Positions 1 to 6,724 of a stretch of DNA of 21,792 bases are shown one piece after another (the first letter of the stretch is position 1; each line of letters begins with the position of its first letter). The stretch is from a virus. Location of the stretch: positions 1-21,792 of IMG/VR virus record IMGVR_UViG_3300021964_000632; one strand, given 5' to 3'. The notes under the pieces were generated by a model. It made no database searches. It was not told the origin of the DNA and worked only from the letters and a program-made list of their open reading frames with translations. The translations under genes were made by a program, and so were the position numbers.

Positions 1-1
1 T

Positions 2-433
2 CTTAATTTAAATAACGCAGAAACAACAAGTCAATATTTTTGGAATAATACTTCACCAACTTCAAGCGTTTTTACTGCTTGGGGTGCGGAGGCAAATTCA
101 CATATCGCCTACTGTTTCCATTCAGTAAGTGGATATAGCAAGTTTGGAAGCTACTCTGGTACAGGTAGTTCTCAAACAATTACTACAGGATTTCAGCCAG
201 ATTGGATTGTAACAAAAAGAACTGATATAACAGATAACTGGAGAATGTATGATAGTGTAAGACAAAACGCACAACCATTTGATGAGATATTATATCCTAA
301 TTTAACTAATGCAGAAGAAGATAACGACACTTTTGTTACAGGTACAACATCTACAGGTTTTACATTAGGTACAGGTAATGGTTCTAACGCATCAGGAGGA
401 ACTTATATATATATGGCATTTAAAATAAATTAA
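2..433 (+). CDS. Tail fibre / receptor-binding protein, C-terminal fragment (5' end outside window)
   Basis: The frame is open from base 2 to the TAA at 431-433, giving about 143 residues with no start codon at the window edge, so this is the 3' end of a longer gene. An internal ATG at 245 is not the real start, because the matching sequence continues upstream of it. The fragment has the pattern of a recurrent marine-phage tail C-terminal domain (I believe Pfam DUF7483, concanavalin-like beta-sandwich): 'AYCFHSVSGYSKFGSY', then 'TTGFQPDWIVTKRTD', then 'NWRMYDSVR', ending in 'ASGGTYIYMAFKIN'. Such domains sit at the tips of tail fibres or appendages and probably bind the host surface. Composition is rich in Thr, Ser, Gly and Asn. 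A hairpin follows immediately after the stop codon. Family recognition is from memory; the receptor-binding role is inference. Confidence 0.7.
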   Translation, partial: LNLNNAETTSQYFWNNTSPTSSVFTAWGAEANSHIAYCFHSVSGYSKFGSYSGTGSSQTITTGFQPDWIVTKRTDITDNWRMYDSVRQNAQPFDEILYPNLTNAEEDNDTFVTGTTSTGFTLGTGNGSNASGGTYIYMAFKIN

Positions 434-434
434 A

Positions 435-457
435 ATGAATGGATTTGAACCATTCAT
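435..457 (+). terminator. Perfect 8-bp hairpin after the fibre gene (weak terminator or T-arm-like element)
   Basis: ATGAATGG (435-442) and CCATTCAT (450-457) are perfect inverted complements around a 7-base loop, one base after the fibre stop codon. No T-run follows, so a classical rho-independent terminator is not well supported. Read on the minus strand, the inner part has the form of a tRNA T-arm: five-pair stem, loop TTCAAAT, flanked by GG and CC. A TATAAT hexamer overlaps its right edge at 457-462, but no matching -35 element was found at normal spacing. Confidence 0.4.
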
Positions 458-505
458 ATAATGCGTAATATATAAAAAATACAATTAAATCAAATTCAAT
501 AACTT

Positions 506-727
506 ATGACTTCAATCCTATATATATTATTAATCGCTACAACCTTAATATTAATTATAGGGCAATTAAAAAATGCTGAAATAATTATAGGATTAATTAA
601 GGGATTTATGTTTGGGGTATTATATCATGAGCAAGAATATGATGACAATACAATAGATTATACTTTACAATGCTTAATAGGCTTTATTAGTGTAAATGTA
701 ATTTGGACACAAACTATAAAAGAATAG
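506..727 (+). CDS. Small hydrophobic membrane protein, function unknown
   Basis: A 73-residue protein. Residues 2-20 are almost wholly Leu, Ile, Thr and Ala and form a clear membrane helix. Residues about 24-40 (IIIGLIKGFMFGVL) could be a second segment and residues about 55-68 (CLIGFISVNVIW) a third; an acidic patch (HEQEYDDN) lies between them. It is the first gene after the fibre gene and 31 bases ahead of the next. Small membrane proteins are common between the fibre and terminase genes of marine phages. A holin-like role is possible, but nothing in the sequence decides it. The start is the first ATG after an A/T-only leader with no Shine-Dalgarno sequence. Confidence 0.6.
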   Translation: MTSILYILLIATTLILIIGQLKNAEIIIGLIKGFMFGVLYHEQEYDDNTIDYTLQCLIGFISVNVIWTQTIKE

Positions 728-730
728 TAA

Positions 731-738
731 TATATTTG
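731..738 (+). promoter_or_regulatory. TAnnTTTG-type (Bacteroidota -7) promoter match
   Basis: TATATTTG matches the TAnnTTTG element of Bacteroidota housekeeping promoters. It lies 20 bases upstream of the ATG at 759 in a short intergenic gap. A TTTG that could act as the -33 element is at 702-705, but the 25-base spacing is longer than usual. Such a motif also arises easily by chance in AT-rich DNA. Confidence 0.3.
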
Positions 739-740
739 TA

Positions 741-760
741 TAAATTAAATTAAATTAAAT
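741..760 (+). repeat. Four tandem TAAAT units forming the leader of the 86-aa gene
   Basis: TAAAT is repeated four times without interruption, and the last copy runs into the ATG start at 759. It gives an unstructured A/U-only leader, in keeping with initiation without a Shine-Dalgarno sequence. It may be simple low-complexity DNA. Confidence 0.5.
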
Positions 761-1019
761 GGCAAAAAATAAAATTAAAAAAGAAGAGCTTGAAGATCTT
801 CAGGCTAAAGTTATTAATATAAATAATCTTCAATATAAATTAGGAGCATTAGAGATTGAAAAAAACAAAGTACTACAATCTTATGATGTTGCAAAAACAG
901 AATTAAAAACTTTACAGTTAGCTCTTAAAGAAGTTTATGGAGGTGTTAGTATTGATGTAAACGATGGTAGCATTAAAAAAATAGAAGAAGCAGATGAGCA
1001 AATTGATAAGAAAAATTAG
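759..1019 (+). CDS. Small coiled-coil protein conserved near phage terminase genes
   Basis: An 86-residue protein that is almost entirely helical, with a heptad-like pattern of Leu/Ile from residues 8 to 60 (EELEDLQAKV, LGALEIEKNKVLQ, ELKTLQLALKEVYG). A short C-terminal part (VSIDVNDGSI) looks like a beta strand and turn before an acidic/basic tail. Proteins of this size and pattern recur just upstream of the terminase in marine phages, without known function; it probably oligomerises through the coiled coil. Its 3' end overlaps the next gene by 26 bases, suggesting coupled translation. No enzyme motif is visible. Confidence 0.7.
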   Translation: MAKNKIKKEELEDLQAKVININNLQYKLGALEIEKNKVLQSYDVAKTELKTLQLALKEVYGGVSIDVNDGSIKKIEEADEQIDKKN

Positions 1020-1215
1020 TATTGGGAAAGATTATAAAAATGATTCTATGCATTACGCAGTGGGACAAGACGTATATGGGGGGCATGTTATTTGTGATAT
1101 TTTAGAAGAAAAAGAAAAGTATTTTATTTATATTAAAAAAAATAATGATATATTACCATGGAAAAGTTTTAATAAAAACATGGCTATATCCGTTGAATAT
1201 AATTTAGAGTACTAA
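994..1215 (+). CDS. Conserved small hypothetical phage protein
   Basis: A 73-residue protein. The N-terminal part 'IRKISIGKDYKNDSMHYAVGQ' (residues 5-25), followed by 'ILPWKSFNKNMAISVEYN', resembles small proteins I remember from other marine phages in this position, always of unknown function. The sequence is mostly beta (alternating Ile/Tyr/Lys, e.g. KYFIYIKK), with no membrane segment or catalytic motif. The ATG at 994 is preferred because it retains the basic 'SKLIRKISIGKDYK' N-terminus; the next ATG (1051 region) would cut into the conserved part. The stop TAA shares its last A with the next gene's ATG (TAATG at 1213-1217). Confidence 0.65.
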   Translation: MSKLIRKISIGKDYKNDSMHYAVGQDVYGGHVICDILEEKEKYFIYIKKNNDILPWKSFNKNMAISVEYNLEY

Positions 1216-1802
1216 TGAAACCAATTTATTCCTTTTTAATAAAACCTAAAAAAGAAAGATACAACAATACAAAAAAAATTGGGGATAAAGAGTTAATATT
1301 AAACACGGATATATCTGATCATAAATTTATAAGCAAGGAAGCTATTGTTTGTGAAACTCCTATTATGCGTAATACAAATATTAATAGAGGAGATGAATTA
1401 TATGTGCACCATAATATATTTCGTCGTTGGCATGATGTTAGAGGTATTGAGCGTAATAGCAAAAGTTATTTTAAAGATGATTTATACCTATGTGAGCTAG
1501 AAGAAATATTTTTATATAAACGCAATGGTATGTGGAAAGCAACCGAGGGTTTTAGCTTTGTAAAACCTTTAGCTAATGAAGACAAATTTTCAATAAAAAA
1601 TGAAAAATCTTTAACCGGTATTATCAAATACGTAGATAACACGAATAGCTTTAAAGTAAATGAAAAAATAGGGTTTACCCCTTTTAGCGAATATGAATTT
1701 ATAATTGAGGGAGAAAGATTATACAGGGTAATAAATAAAGAAATATCTATACGTTATGGATTTAAAAAAACAGAAAGAGAGTATAATCCAAGCTGGCTAT
1801 AA
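1215..1802 (+). CDS. Putative GroES-like (co-chaperonin fold) double-domain phage protein
   Basis: A 195-residue protein. The C-terminal half (about residues 107-183) reads like a GroES/Cpn10 chain: an opening strand (GFSFVKPL), a 'GIIKYV' strand, 'KVNEKIGF' in the place of the usual V-x-x-GD-x-V-x-F, then 'EFIIEGERLYRV' and 'EISIRYG' matching the final hairpin and last strand. The N-terminal half (about 3-103) has the same outline: 'YSFLIKPK', 'EAIVCETP', 'INRGDELYVHH' and 'ELEEIFLYKR'. This suggests two GroES-like units in tandem. T4 gp31 and several marine phages encode their own co-chaperonins for capsid folding, which would fit a position just before the head genes. No search was possible; a generic phage beta-barrel protein is the alternative. 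It overlaps the next gene by 47 bases in a different frame. Confidence 0.45.
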   Translation: MKPIYSFLIKPKKERYNNTKKIGDKELILNTDISDHKFISKEAIVCETPIMRNTNINRGDELYVHHNIFRRWHDVRGIERNSKSYFKDDLYLCELEEIFLYKRNGMWKATEGFSFVKPLANEDKFSIKNEKSLTGIIKYVDNTNSFKVNEKIGFTPFSEYEFIIEGERLYRVINKEISIRYGFKKTEREYNPSWL

Positions 1803-2028
1803 AGCGGTTGATGAATTAGTTAAAGTAGCTAAAGAAGCTATAGTTGAAACCGATGACGACGTTTCTGCTGATAGATTAAAAAATGCAGCGGCTACAAAAA
1901 AGCTTGCAATATTTGATGCGTTTGAAATATTAAATAGAATAGAAGTTGAAAAAAACTTACTTGAAAACAAACCAACGCAAATAAAAGAAAATACATTTTC
2001 AGGGTTTGCAGAAAAAAAATCTAAATAA
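1756..2028 (+). CDS. Small helical protein, candidate small terminase subunit
   Basis: A 90-residue, highly charged, helix-rich protein (MDLKKQKESIIQAGYKAVDE... ADRLKNAAATKKLAIFDAFEILNRI), followed by a flexible Lys/Asn tail ending in 'GFAEKKSK'. It lies immediately before the large terminase, with its TAA sharing one base with the terminase ATG (2028). In many phages this place holds the DNA-recognition (small) terminase subunit. It is shorter than most small terminases and no helix-turn-helix can be asserted by eye, so the role rests mainly on position. Its start lies inside the preceding gene, a 47-base overlap; no other in-frame ATG would leave room for the conserved N-terminus. Confidence 0.6.
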   Translation: MDLKKQKESIIQAGYKAVDELVKVAKEAIVETDDDVSADRLKNAAATKKLAIFDAFEILNRIEVEKNLLENKPTQIKENTFSGFAEKKSK

Positions 2029-4244
2029 TGTCATATCAACAAACATTATATAAGATTATTGAGCCAATAAAAAAAACTACTATTAGTAGATTAAACAAAG
2101 GCAGGAAATGGGAATACGGATATAATGAAGAGCATGACGTTGTTGTTATTAGTAAGACCGGTAAAATAGGAGAAGTATATGAAATACAAAACTTAAAAAT
2201 TGCTTTGCCAGCGGAAAAAGATGTGTATAGCAAAGATGATAAATGGATTGCGCATGAGTATCCCGCCGAGCTTTCAAGATTAAAAACAATATTTGATTGG
2301 AGAGATTACCCTGAGGAATTAAAAGAAAAATGGTATGCATACATTGATAGAGAATTTACCAAACGCGAAGAAGGCTTTTGGTTTTGCAACAAAGGTCGTA
2401 GCACTTATATTACTGGCTCTCATTATATGTACTTGCAGTGGTCCAAGATTGATGTTGGGAAGCCAGACTTTAGAGAAGCAAACAGATTATTCTTCATATT
2501 CTGGGAAGCATGCAAGGCAGATAAAAGATGTTATGGAATATGCTATCTTAAGAATAGAAGGTCCGGGTTTAGTTTCATGTCATCAAGCGAAACAGTTAAC
2601 CAAGCTACTATCAGGTCCGACTCTCGATTCGGAATCTTATCGAAGAGTGGTGCAGATGCAAAGAAGATGTTTACAGACAAAGTGGTACCCATATCAGTCC
2701 ACTACCCCTTCTTCTTTAAACCAATACAAGACGGAATGGATAGGCCTAAGACCGAACTTGCATTCAGAGTACCCGCCTCCAAGCTCACTAGGAAGTCCAT
2801 CAGCGCAACCGGCTCCGCCAAGTCCGAAGCGCTCGAAGGGCTCGATACAACAATAGATTGGAAAAATACAGGGGATAATTCTTATGATGGAGAAAAATTA
2901 AAGTTATTAGTGCATGATGAATCTGGTAAGTGGGAAAGACCTGATAACATATTAAATAACTGGAGAGTAACAAAAACAACACTACGATTAGGTAGTAGAA
3001 TCATTGGGAAGTGTATGATGGGTTCAACATCAAATGCTCTTGATAAAGGTGGTGAAAACTTTAAAAAATTATACTATGCTTCAGATGTTACAAAAAGAAA
3101 CAGGAATGGACAGACTAGCTCTGGATTATATAGCTTATTCATACCTATGGAATGGAACTACGAAGGATTTATTGACGATTGCGGATTGCCTGTCTTTGAA
3201 TCTGGAGGAGTTGACCGCGTTGATAATTTTGGAGAGTCAATTCCGATCGGAGTTATTGAGCACTGGCAAAATGAAGCCGAAGGGCTTAAAAGTGATCAAG
3301 ATGCTTTAAATGAATTTTATAGACAGTTTCCGCGCACGGAAGATCATGCATTTAGAGATGAAACAAAAAATAGTATATTTAATTTACAAAAAATATATGA
3401 GCAAATAGATTACAACAGCGATTTAAATTCATCAAAATTTATATCAAAAGGAAACTTTCAATGGGAGCATGGTGTAAAAGATAGTAAAGTAATATTCATG
3501 CCGGATTTAAAGGGAAGATTTAATGTGTCTTGGATTCCAGCAGTGCGTATGCAAAACATTATAATTAATAAAAATGGAAAAAAATATCCTGGAAACGAAC
3601 ACTTAGGGGCTTTTGGATGTGATAGTTATGATATATCCGGTACGACAGATGGTCAAGGATCAAAAGGAGCATTACATGGGCTAACTAAGTTTAGCTTAGA
3701 CGAAGCCCCTTCTAATAGTTTTTTCCTTGAATATGTTTCAAGACCTCCAACGGCAGAAATGTTTTTTGAAGATGTATTGATGGCATTAGTGTTTTACGGA
3801 ATGCCATTACTTGCAGAAAACAACAAACCAAGACTTTTATATTATTTAAAAAGAAGAGGGTATAGGGGGTATTCTATGAATAGGCCAGATAAAAGTTATA
3901 ATAAATTATCTGTAACAGAAAAAGAAGTAGGAGGAATACCAAATTCATCTGAAGATATAAGACAAGCACATGCAGCCGCAATTGAATCTTATATAGATAA
4001 ACACGTAGGTTTAAAAGAAGAAGGTAATTATGGAGATTTATATTTTGATCGCACTTTAAATGATTGGGCATTATTTGATATAAATAAAAGAACAAAATTT
4101 GACGCAGCAATAAGTTCGGGGCTTGCAATAATGGCATGTAATAAAAATATGTATGCTCCCACTGTAGTTAAAACAACAAAAAAATTAGAATTTGAATTTA
4201 AAAAATATAATAATCAAGGAAATTTTTCAAAAATATTAAAGTAA
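2028..4244 (+). CDS. terL: Terminase large subunit (DNA packaging ATPase/nuclease)
   Basis: This 738-residue protein should drive genome packaging at the portal: ATP-powered translocation plus headful or site cleavage. An N-terminal ATPase is indicated by a Walker A-like 'LKNRRSGFS' (residues about 174-182), a hydrophobic Walker B strand ending in acids, 'LKLLVHDE' (291-298), and a coupling-type 'GKCMMGSTSN' (327-336). The C-terminal RNase H-like nuclease is suggested by 'GAFGCDSYDISG' (527-538, D532/D535) and a late acidic residue in 'RTKFDAAISSGLA' (D692). It is somewhat longer than typical phage terminases. The start overlaps the previous stop by one base, and its stop is directly followed by the portal ATG. 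Bases 2430-2856, over the ATPase core, have markedly higher GC and different codon use from the rest of the gene. Confidence 0.9.
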   Translation: MSYQQTLYKIIEPIKKTTISRLNKGRKWEYGYNEEHDVVVISKTGKIGEVYEIQNLKIALPAEKDVYSKDDKWIAHEYPAELSRLKTIFDWRDYPEELKEKWYAYIDREFTKREEGFWFCNKGRSTYITGSHYMYLQWSKIDVGKPDFREANRLFFIFWEACKADKRCYGICYLKNRRSGFSFMSSSETVNQATIRSDSRFGILSKSGADAKKMFTDKVVPISVHYPFFFKPIQDGMDRPKTELAFRVPASKLTRKSISATGSAKSEALEGLDTTIDWKNTGDNSYDGEKLKLLVHDESGKWERPDNILNNWRVTKTTLRLGSRIIGKCMMGSTSNALDKGGENFKKLYYASDVTKRNRNGQTSSGLYSLFIPMEWNYEGFIDDCGLPVFESGGVDRVDNFGESIPIGVIEHWQNEAEGLKSDQDALNEFYRQFPRTEDHAFRDETKNSIFNLQKIYEQIDYNSDLNSSKFISKGNFQWEHGVKDSKVIFMPDLKGRFNVSWIPAVRMQNIIINKNGKKYPGNEHLGAFGCDSYDISGTTDGQGSKGALHGLTKFSLDEAPSNSFFLEYVSRPPTAEMFFEDVLMALVFYGMPLLAENNKPRLLYYLKRRGYRGYSMNRPDKSYNKLSVTEKEVGGIPNSSEDIRQAHAAAIESYIDKHVGLKEEGNYGDLYFDRTLNDWALFDINKRTKFDAAISSGLAIMACNKNMYAPTVVKTTKKLEFEFKKYNNQGNFSKILK
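2430..2856 (+). other. High-GC, altered-codon island inside terL
   Basis: Hand count gives 36 G/C in the 60 bases 2761-2820 (60%), in a gene that is otherwise around one third GC. Of the 14 lysine codons for residues 140-265, 11 are AAG and 3 AAA, whereas AAA prevails elsewhere. Residues 245-273 also use CTC leucine (three times) and TCC serine repeatedly, which is rare in the neighbours. The reading frame and protein pattern are unbroken. Recombination with a relative of different base composition is the simplest reading; an overlapping function at the RNA or protein level is the alternative. Confidence 0.65.
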
Positions 4245-6668
4245 ATGGCAAAGTCACACCCAACAGGATTATTCCCGAGTCAATCAGTATCTAATGCAGA
4301 AAAAGCAAGTTTAGAATATGGACAAAAGATAGGAAGAGCTATTGAATCAGAATGGTTTAAAAAAGATTCTGGTACTTCAAGATATCAGTCCAATCGTGAA
4401 AATTTTCATAGGTTAAGGTTGTACGCAAGAGGAGAACAATCAATACAAAAGTATAAAGATGAATTATCAATTAATGGTGATTTATCTTATTTAAATTTAG
4501 ATTGGAAGCCAGTACCAATTATCCCTAAGTTTGTAGATATTGTAGTAAATGGTATTGCGGAAAGAATGTATGATATAAAAGCATATTCACAAGATCCGCA
4601 TTCAACACAAGCAAGAACAAATTACATGGAAAACATTTTGCGAGATATGAAGGCTAAGGAATATATAGACACTGTGCAAGAAGTTTTAGGTGTAAATACT
4701 TATAATACAGACCCAAAGAAATTACCTGTAGATGAAACAGAATTAAGTGTGCATATGCAGCTTGATTATAAACAAAGTATAGAAATAGCGCAAGAAGAGG
4801 CTTTAAGTAATGTTTTTGATTTAAATAAATATGAACTAGTAAAAAGAAGGCTAGATTATGATATAGCAGTTATAGGTATGGGATGTGTTAAAAACGCATT
4901 TAATAAATCCGAAGGTATAACTATCAATTATGTTGACCCTGCAGATATTGTATACTCTTTTACAGAATCTCCATATTTTGACGATTTATATTATGTGGGA
5001 GAAATAAAAAAAGTAAGTATTGTTGAGCTTAAAAAACAATTTCCTAATATATCAGATGAAGAAATAAAAAATATAGAAGAAAATGGATTGGGATCAGGTG
5101 CACTACTATACAATAAATCTTATGGGGCACTTGATGGAGATGATGAAGGATATGTATATATATTGTATTTTGAATATAAAACTTATAAAAATCAAACGTA
5201 TAAAGTTAAAGACACTACAACAGGAGGTAAAAAAATAATAAAAAAAGAAGATACTTTTAACCCCCCAGCTGATCAAAGATCTCGTTTTGAAAAAGTGAAT
5301 AGAGCAATTGAAACATTATATTGTGGAGCTAAAATAATTGGAAGTGAAAATATACTAGAATGGAAGCTTGCGGAAAATATGACTAGACCAAAATCTGATG
5401 TTACTAAGGTGCAGATGTCTTATAATATTGTTGCTCCTAGGATGTATAAGGGAAGATTAGAATCATTAGTTAGTCGAATGACTACCTTTGCAGATATGAT
5501 TCAACTAACTCATTTAAAACTACAACAAGTATTGTCAAGAATGGTTCCAGACGGAGTGTTTTTAGACGCGGATGGTATTGCTGAAGTTGATTTAGGAAAT
5601 GGTACAAATTATAATCCACAAGAAGCATTAAATATGTTTTTTCAAACAGGGTCTGTAATTGGGCGATCAATGACACAAGACGGGGAATTTAATAATGGTA
5701 GAGTTCCTATTCAAGAATTACAGAGTGGTAATGGGGGCGGAAAAATATCTTCTTTAATTACTGCTTATAATTACTATCTACAAAACATGAGAGACGTTAC
5801 TGGATTAAATGAGGCAAGAGACGGCTCGGTTCCTGATAAAAACGCATTAGTAGGATTACAAAAACTAGCTGCTGCTAATTCAAATACAGCTACGCGTCAT
5901 ATATTGCAATCGGGATTATACCTTACTTTAAAAACTGCAGAAGCCGTAAGCTTAAGAATTTCCGATGTTTTAGAATACGCTAATACTAATAATCAATTTA
6001 TAAATTCTTTAGGAAGATTTAATGTTGCTAATTTAAAAGAGGTATCAGAGCTACACTTGCATGATTTTGGTGTGTTTTTAGAGTTATCACCGGATGAAGA
6101 AGAAAAACAATTGCTAGAAAATAATATTCAAATGACGTTATCTAAAGACCAAATAAATTTAGAGGACGCCATAGATATAAGAGAAGTTAAAAATTTAAAG
6201 CTTGCTAATCAGCTATTAAAATTAAGACGCAGAAAAAAATTAGAACAAGATCAAGCTATTGCACGAAGAAATATAGAATTGCAATCTAAATCAAATGCGG
6301 AATCAGCGCAAGCTGCAGCGTCAATTGATATACAAAAAAATCAATCATCTATAGAAAATAAAGTAAAATTATCACAAGCTCAAACGGAATTTGATATTAA
6401 AAAATTAGAAAGAGAAGCTGCTATTAAGAAAGAACTTATGTTGCATGAATTTCAATTAAACGTAAAGCTTAAAGAAATGGATTTACGAGTGATTAATGAT
6501 AAAGACAAGTATCGTGAAGATAGAAAAGATGATAGAACTAAAATACAAGCTTCACAGCAGTCTGAATTAATAGATCAAAGAAAAAATAATAAACCGCCTA
6601 AAGATTTTGAATCTGCGGGATTTGATACTTTAGGAGGGTTTGGATTAGAGCAATTTGAGCCTAAATAA
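4245..6668 (+). CDS. Portal protein
   Basis: This 807-residue protein should form the dodecameric ring at the capsid vertex through which DNA enters and leaves. The N-terminal part contains 'FHRLRLYARGEQSIQKYKDE' (about 50-69) and 'PVPIIPKFVDIVVNGIAERM' (about 91-110), as in large portal proteins of marine phages. 'NMRDVTGLNEARDG' (514-527) and the following Ala-rich helix correspond to the clip/stem region just before the barrel. The last ~150 residues (about 650-785) are a long charged helix rich in Gln, Lys, Glu and Ala (e.g. 'LEREAAIKKELMLHEF'), a coiled coil or barrel extension. It abuts the terminase stop codon with no gap, the classic terL-portal arrangement. Portal is inferred from this order plus the pattern; there is no catalytic motif to check. 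Confidence 0.85.
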   Translation: MAKSHPTGLFPSQSVSNAEKASLEYGQKIGRAIESEWFKKDSGTSRYQSNRENFHRLRLYARGEQSIQKYKDELSINGDLSYLNLDWKPVPIIPKFVDIVVNGIAERMYDIKAYSQDPHSTQARTNYMENILRDMKAKEYIDTVQEVLGVNTYNTDPKKLPVDETELSVHMQLDYKQSIEIAQEEALSNVFDLNKYELVKRRLDYDIAVIGMGCVKNAFNKSEGITINYVDPADIVYSFTESPYFDDLYYVGEIKKVSIVELKKQFPNISDEEIKNIEENGLGSGALLYNKSYGALDGDDEGYVYILYFEYKTYKNQTYKVKDTTTGGKKIIKKEDTFNPPADQRSRFEKVNRAIETLYCGAKIIGSENILEWKLAENMTRPKSDVTKVQMSYNIVAPRMYKGRLESLVSRMTTFADMIQLTHLKLQQVLSRMVPDGVFLDADGIAEVDLGNGTNYNPQEALNMFFQTGSVIGRSMTQDGEFNNGRVPIQELQSGNGGGKISSLITAYNYYLQNMRDVTGLNEARDGSVPDKNALVGLQKLAAANSNTATRHILQSGLYLTLKTAEAVSLRISDVLEYANTNNQFINSLGRFNVANLKEVSELHLHDFGVFLELSPDEEEKQLLENNIQMTLSKDQINLEDAIDIREVKNLKLANQLLKLRRRKKLEQDQAIARRNIELQSKSNAESAQAAASIDIQKNQSSIENKVKLSQAQTEFDIKKLEREAAIKKELMLHEFQLNVKLKEMDLRVINDKDKYREDRKDDRTKIQASQQSELIDQRKNNKPPKDFESAGFDTLGGFGLEQFEPK

Positions 6669-6681
6669 TAAATAAGGTTAA

Positions 6682-6708
6682 TTATTCTTACCTTTGTTAA
6701 AAGAATAA
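6682..6708 (+). other. AT-only inverted repeat between portal and scaffold genes
   Basis: TTATTCTT (6682-6689) and AAGAATAA (6701-6708) are perfect inverted complements with an 11-base loop that contains the TAnnTTTG match. It has one G-C pair per arm and is therefore weak as an RNA hairpin; it could equally be an operator-type dyad around the promoter element. Confidence 0.3.
6689..6696 (+). promoter_or_regulatory. TAnnTTTG-type promoter match before the scaffold gene
   Basis: TACCTTTG is an exact match to TAnnTTTG, 28 bases before the scaffold ATG, in one of the few intergenic gaps. No TTG lies at the standard 17-23-base distance upstream (nearest TTTG ends at 6657). A promoter here would let scaffold and capsid genes be transcribed at high level apart from terminase and portal. 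Confidence 0.3.
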
Positions 6709-6724
6709 ATTATTATATTATATT

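Noticed and set aside
445-462. A sigma70 promoter made of TTGAAC and TATAAT
   Set aside because: The two hexamers are only 6 bases apart, far from the ~17 needed, and overlap the hairpin.
431-510. A tRNA gene on the minus strand suggested by the T-arm-like hairpin
   Set aside because: No acceptor-stem partner, anticodon arm or D-arm could be placed within ~80 bases upstream on that strand.
2335-2856. A 173-codon open frame on the + strand inside terL
   Set aside because: It lies wholly within the terminase in another frame and coincides with the high-GC island, where stop codons are rarer; its protein is Ser/Pro/Gln-rich with no recognisable domain.
3034-3309. A 91-codon open frame on the + strand inside terL
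   Set aside because: Shadow of the terminase frame; no leader or conserved pattern of its own.
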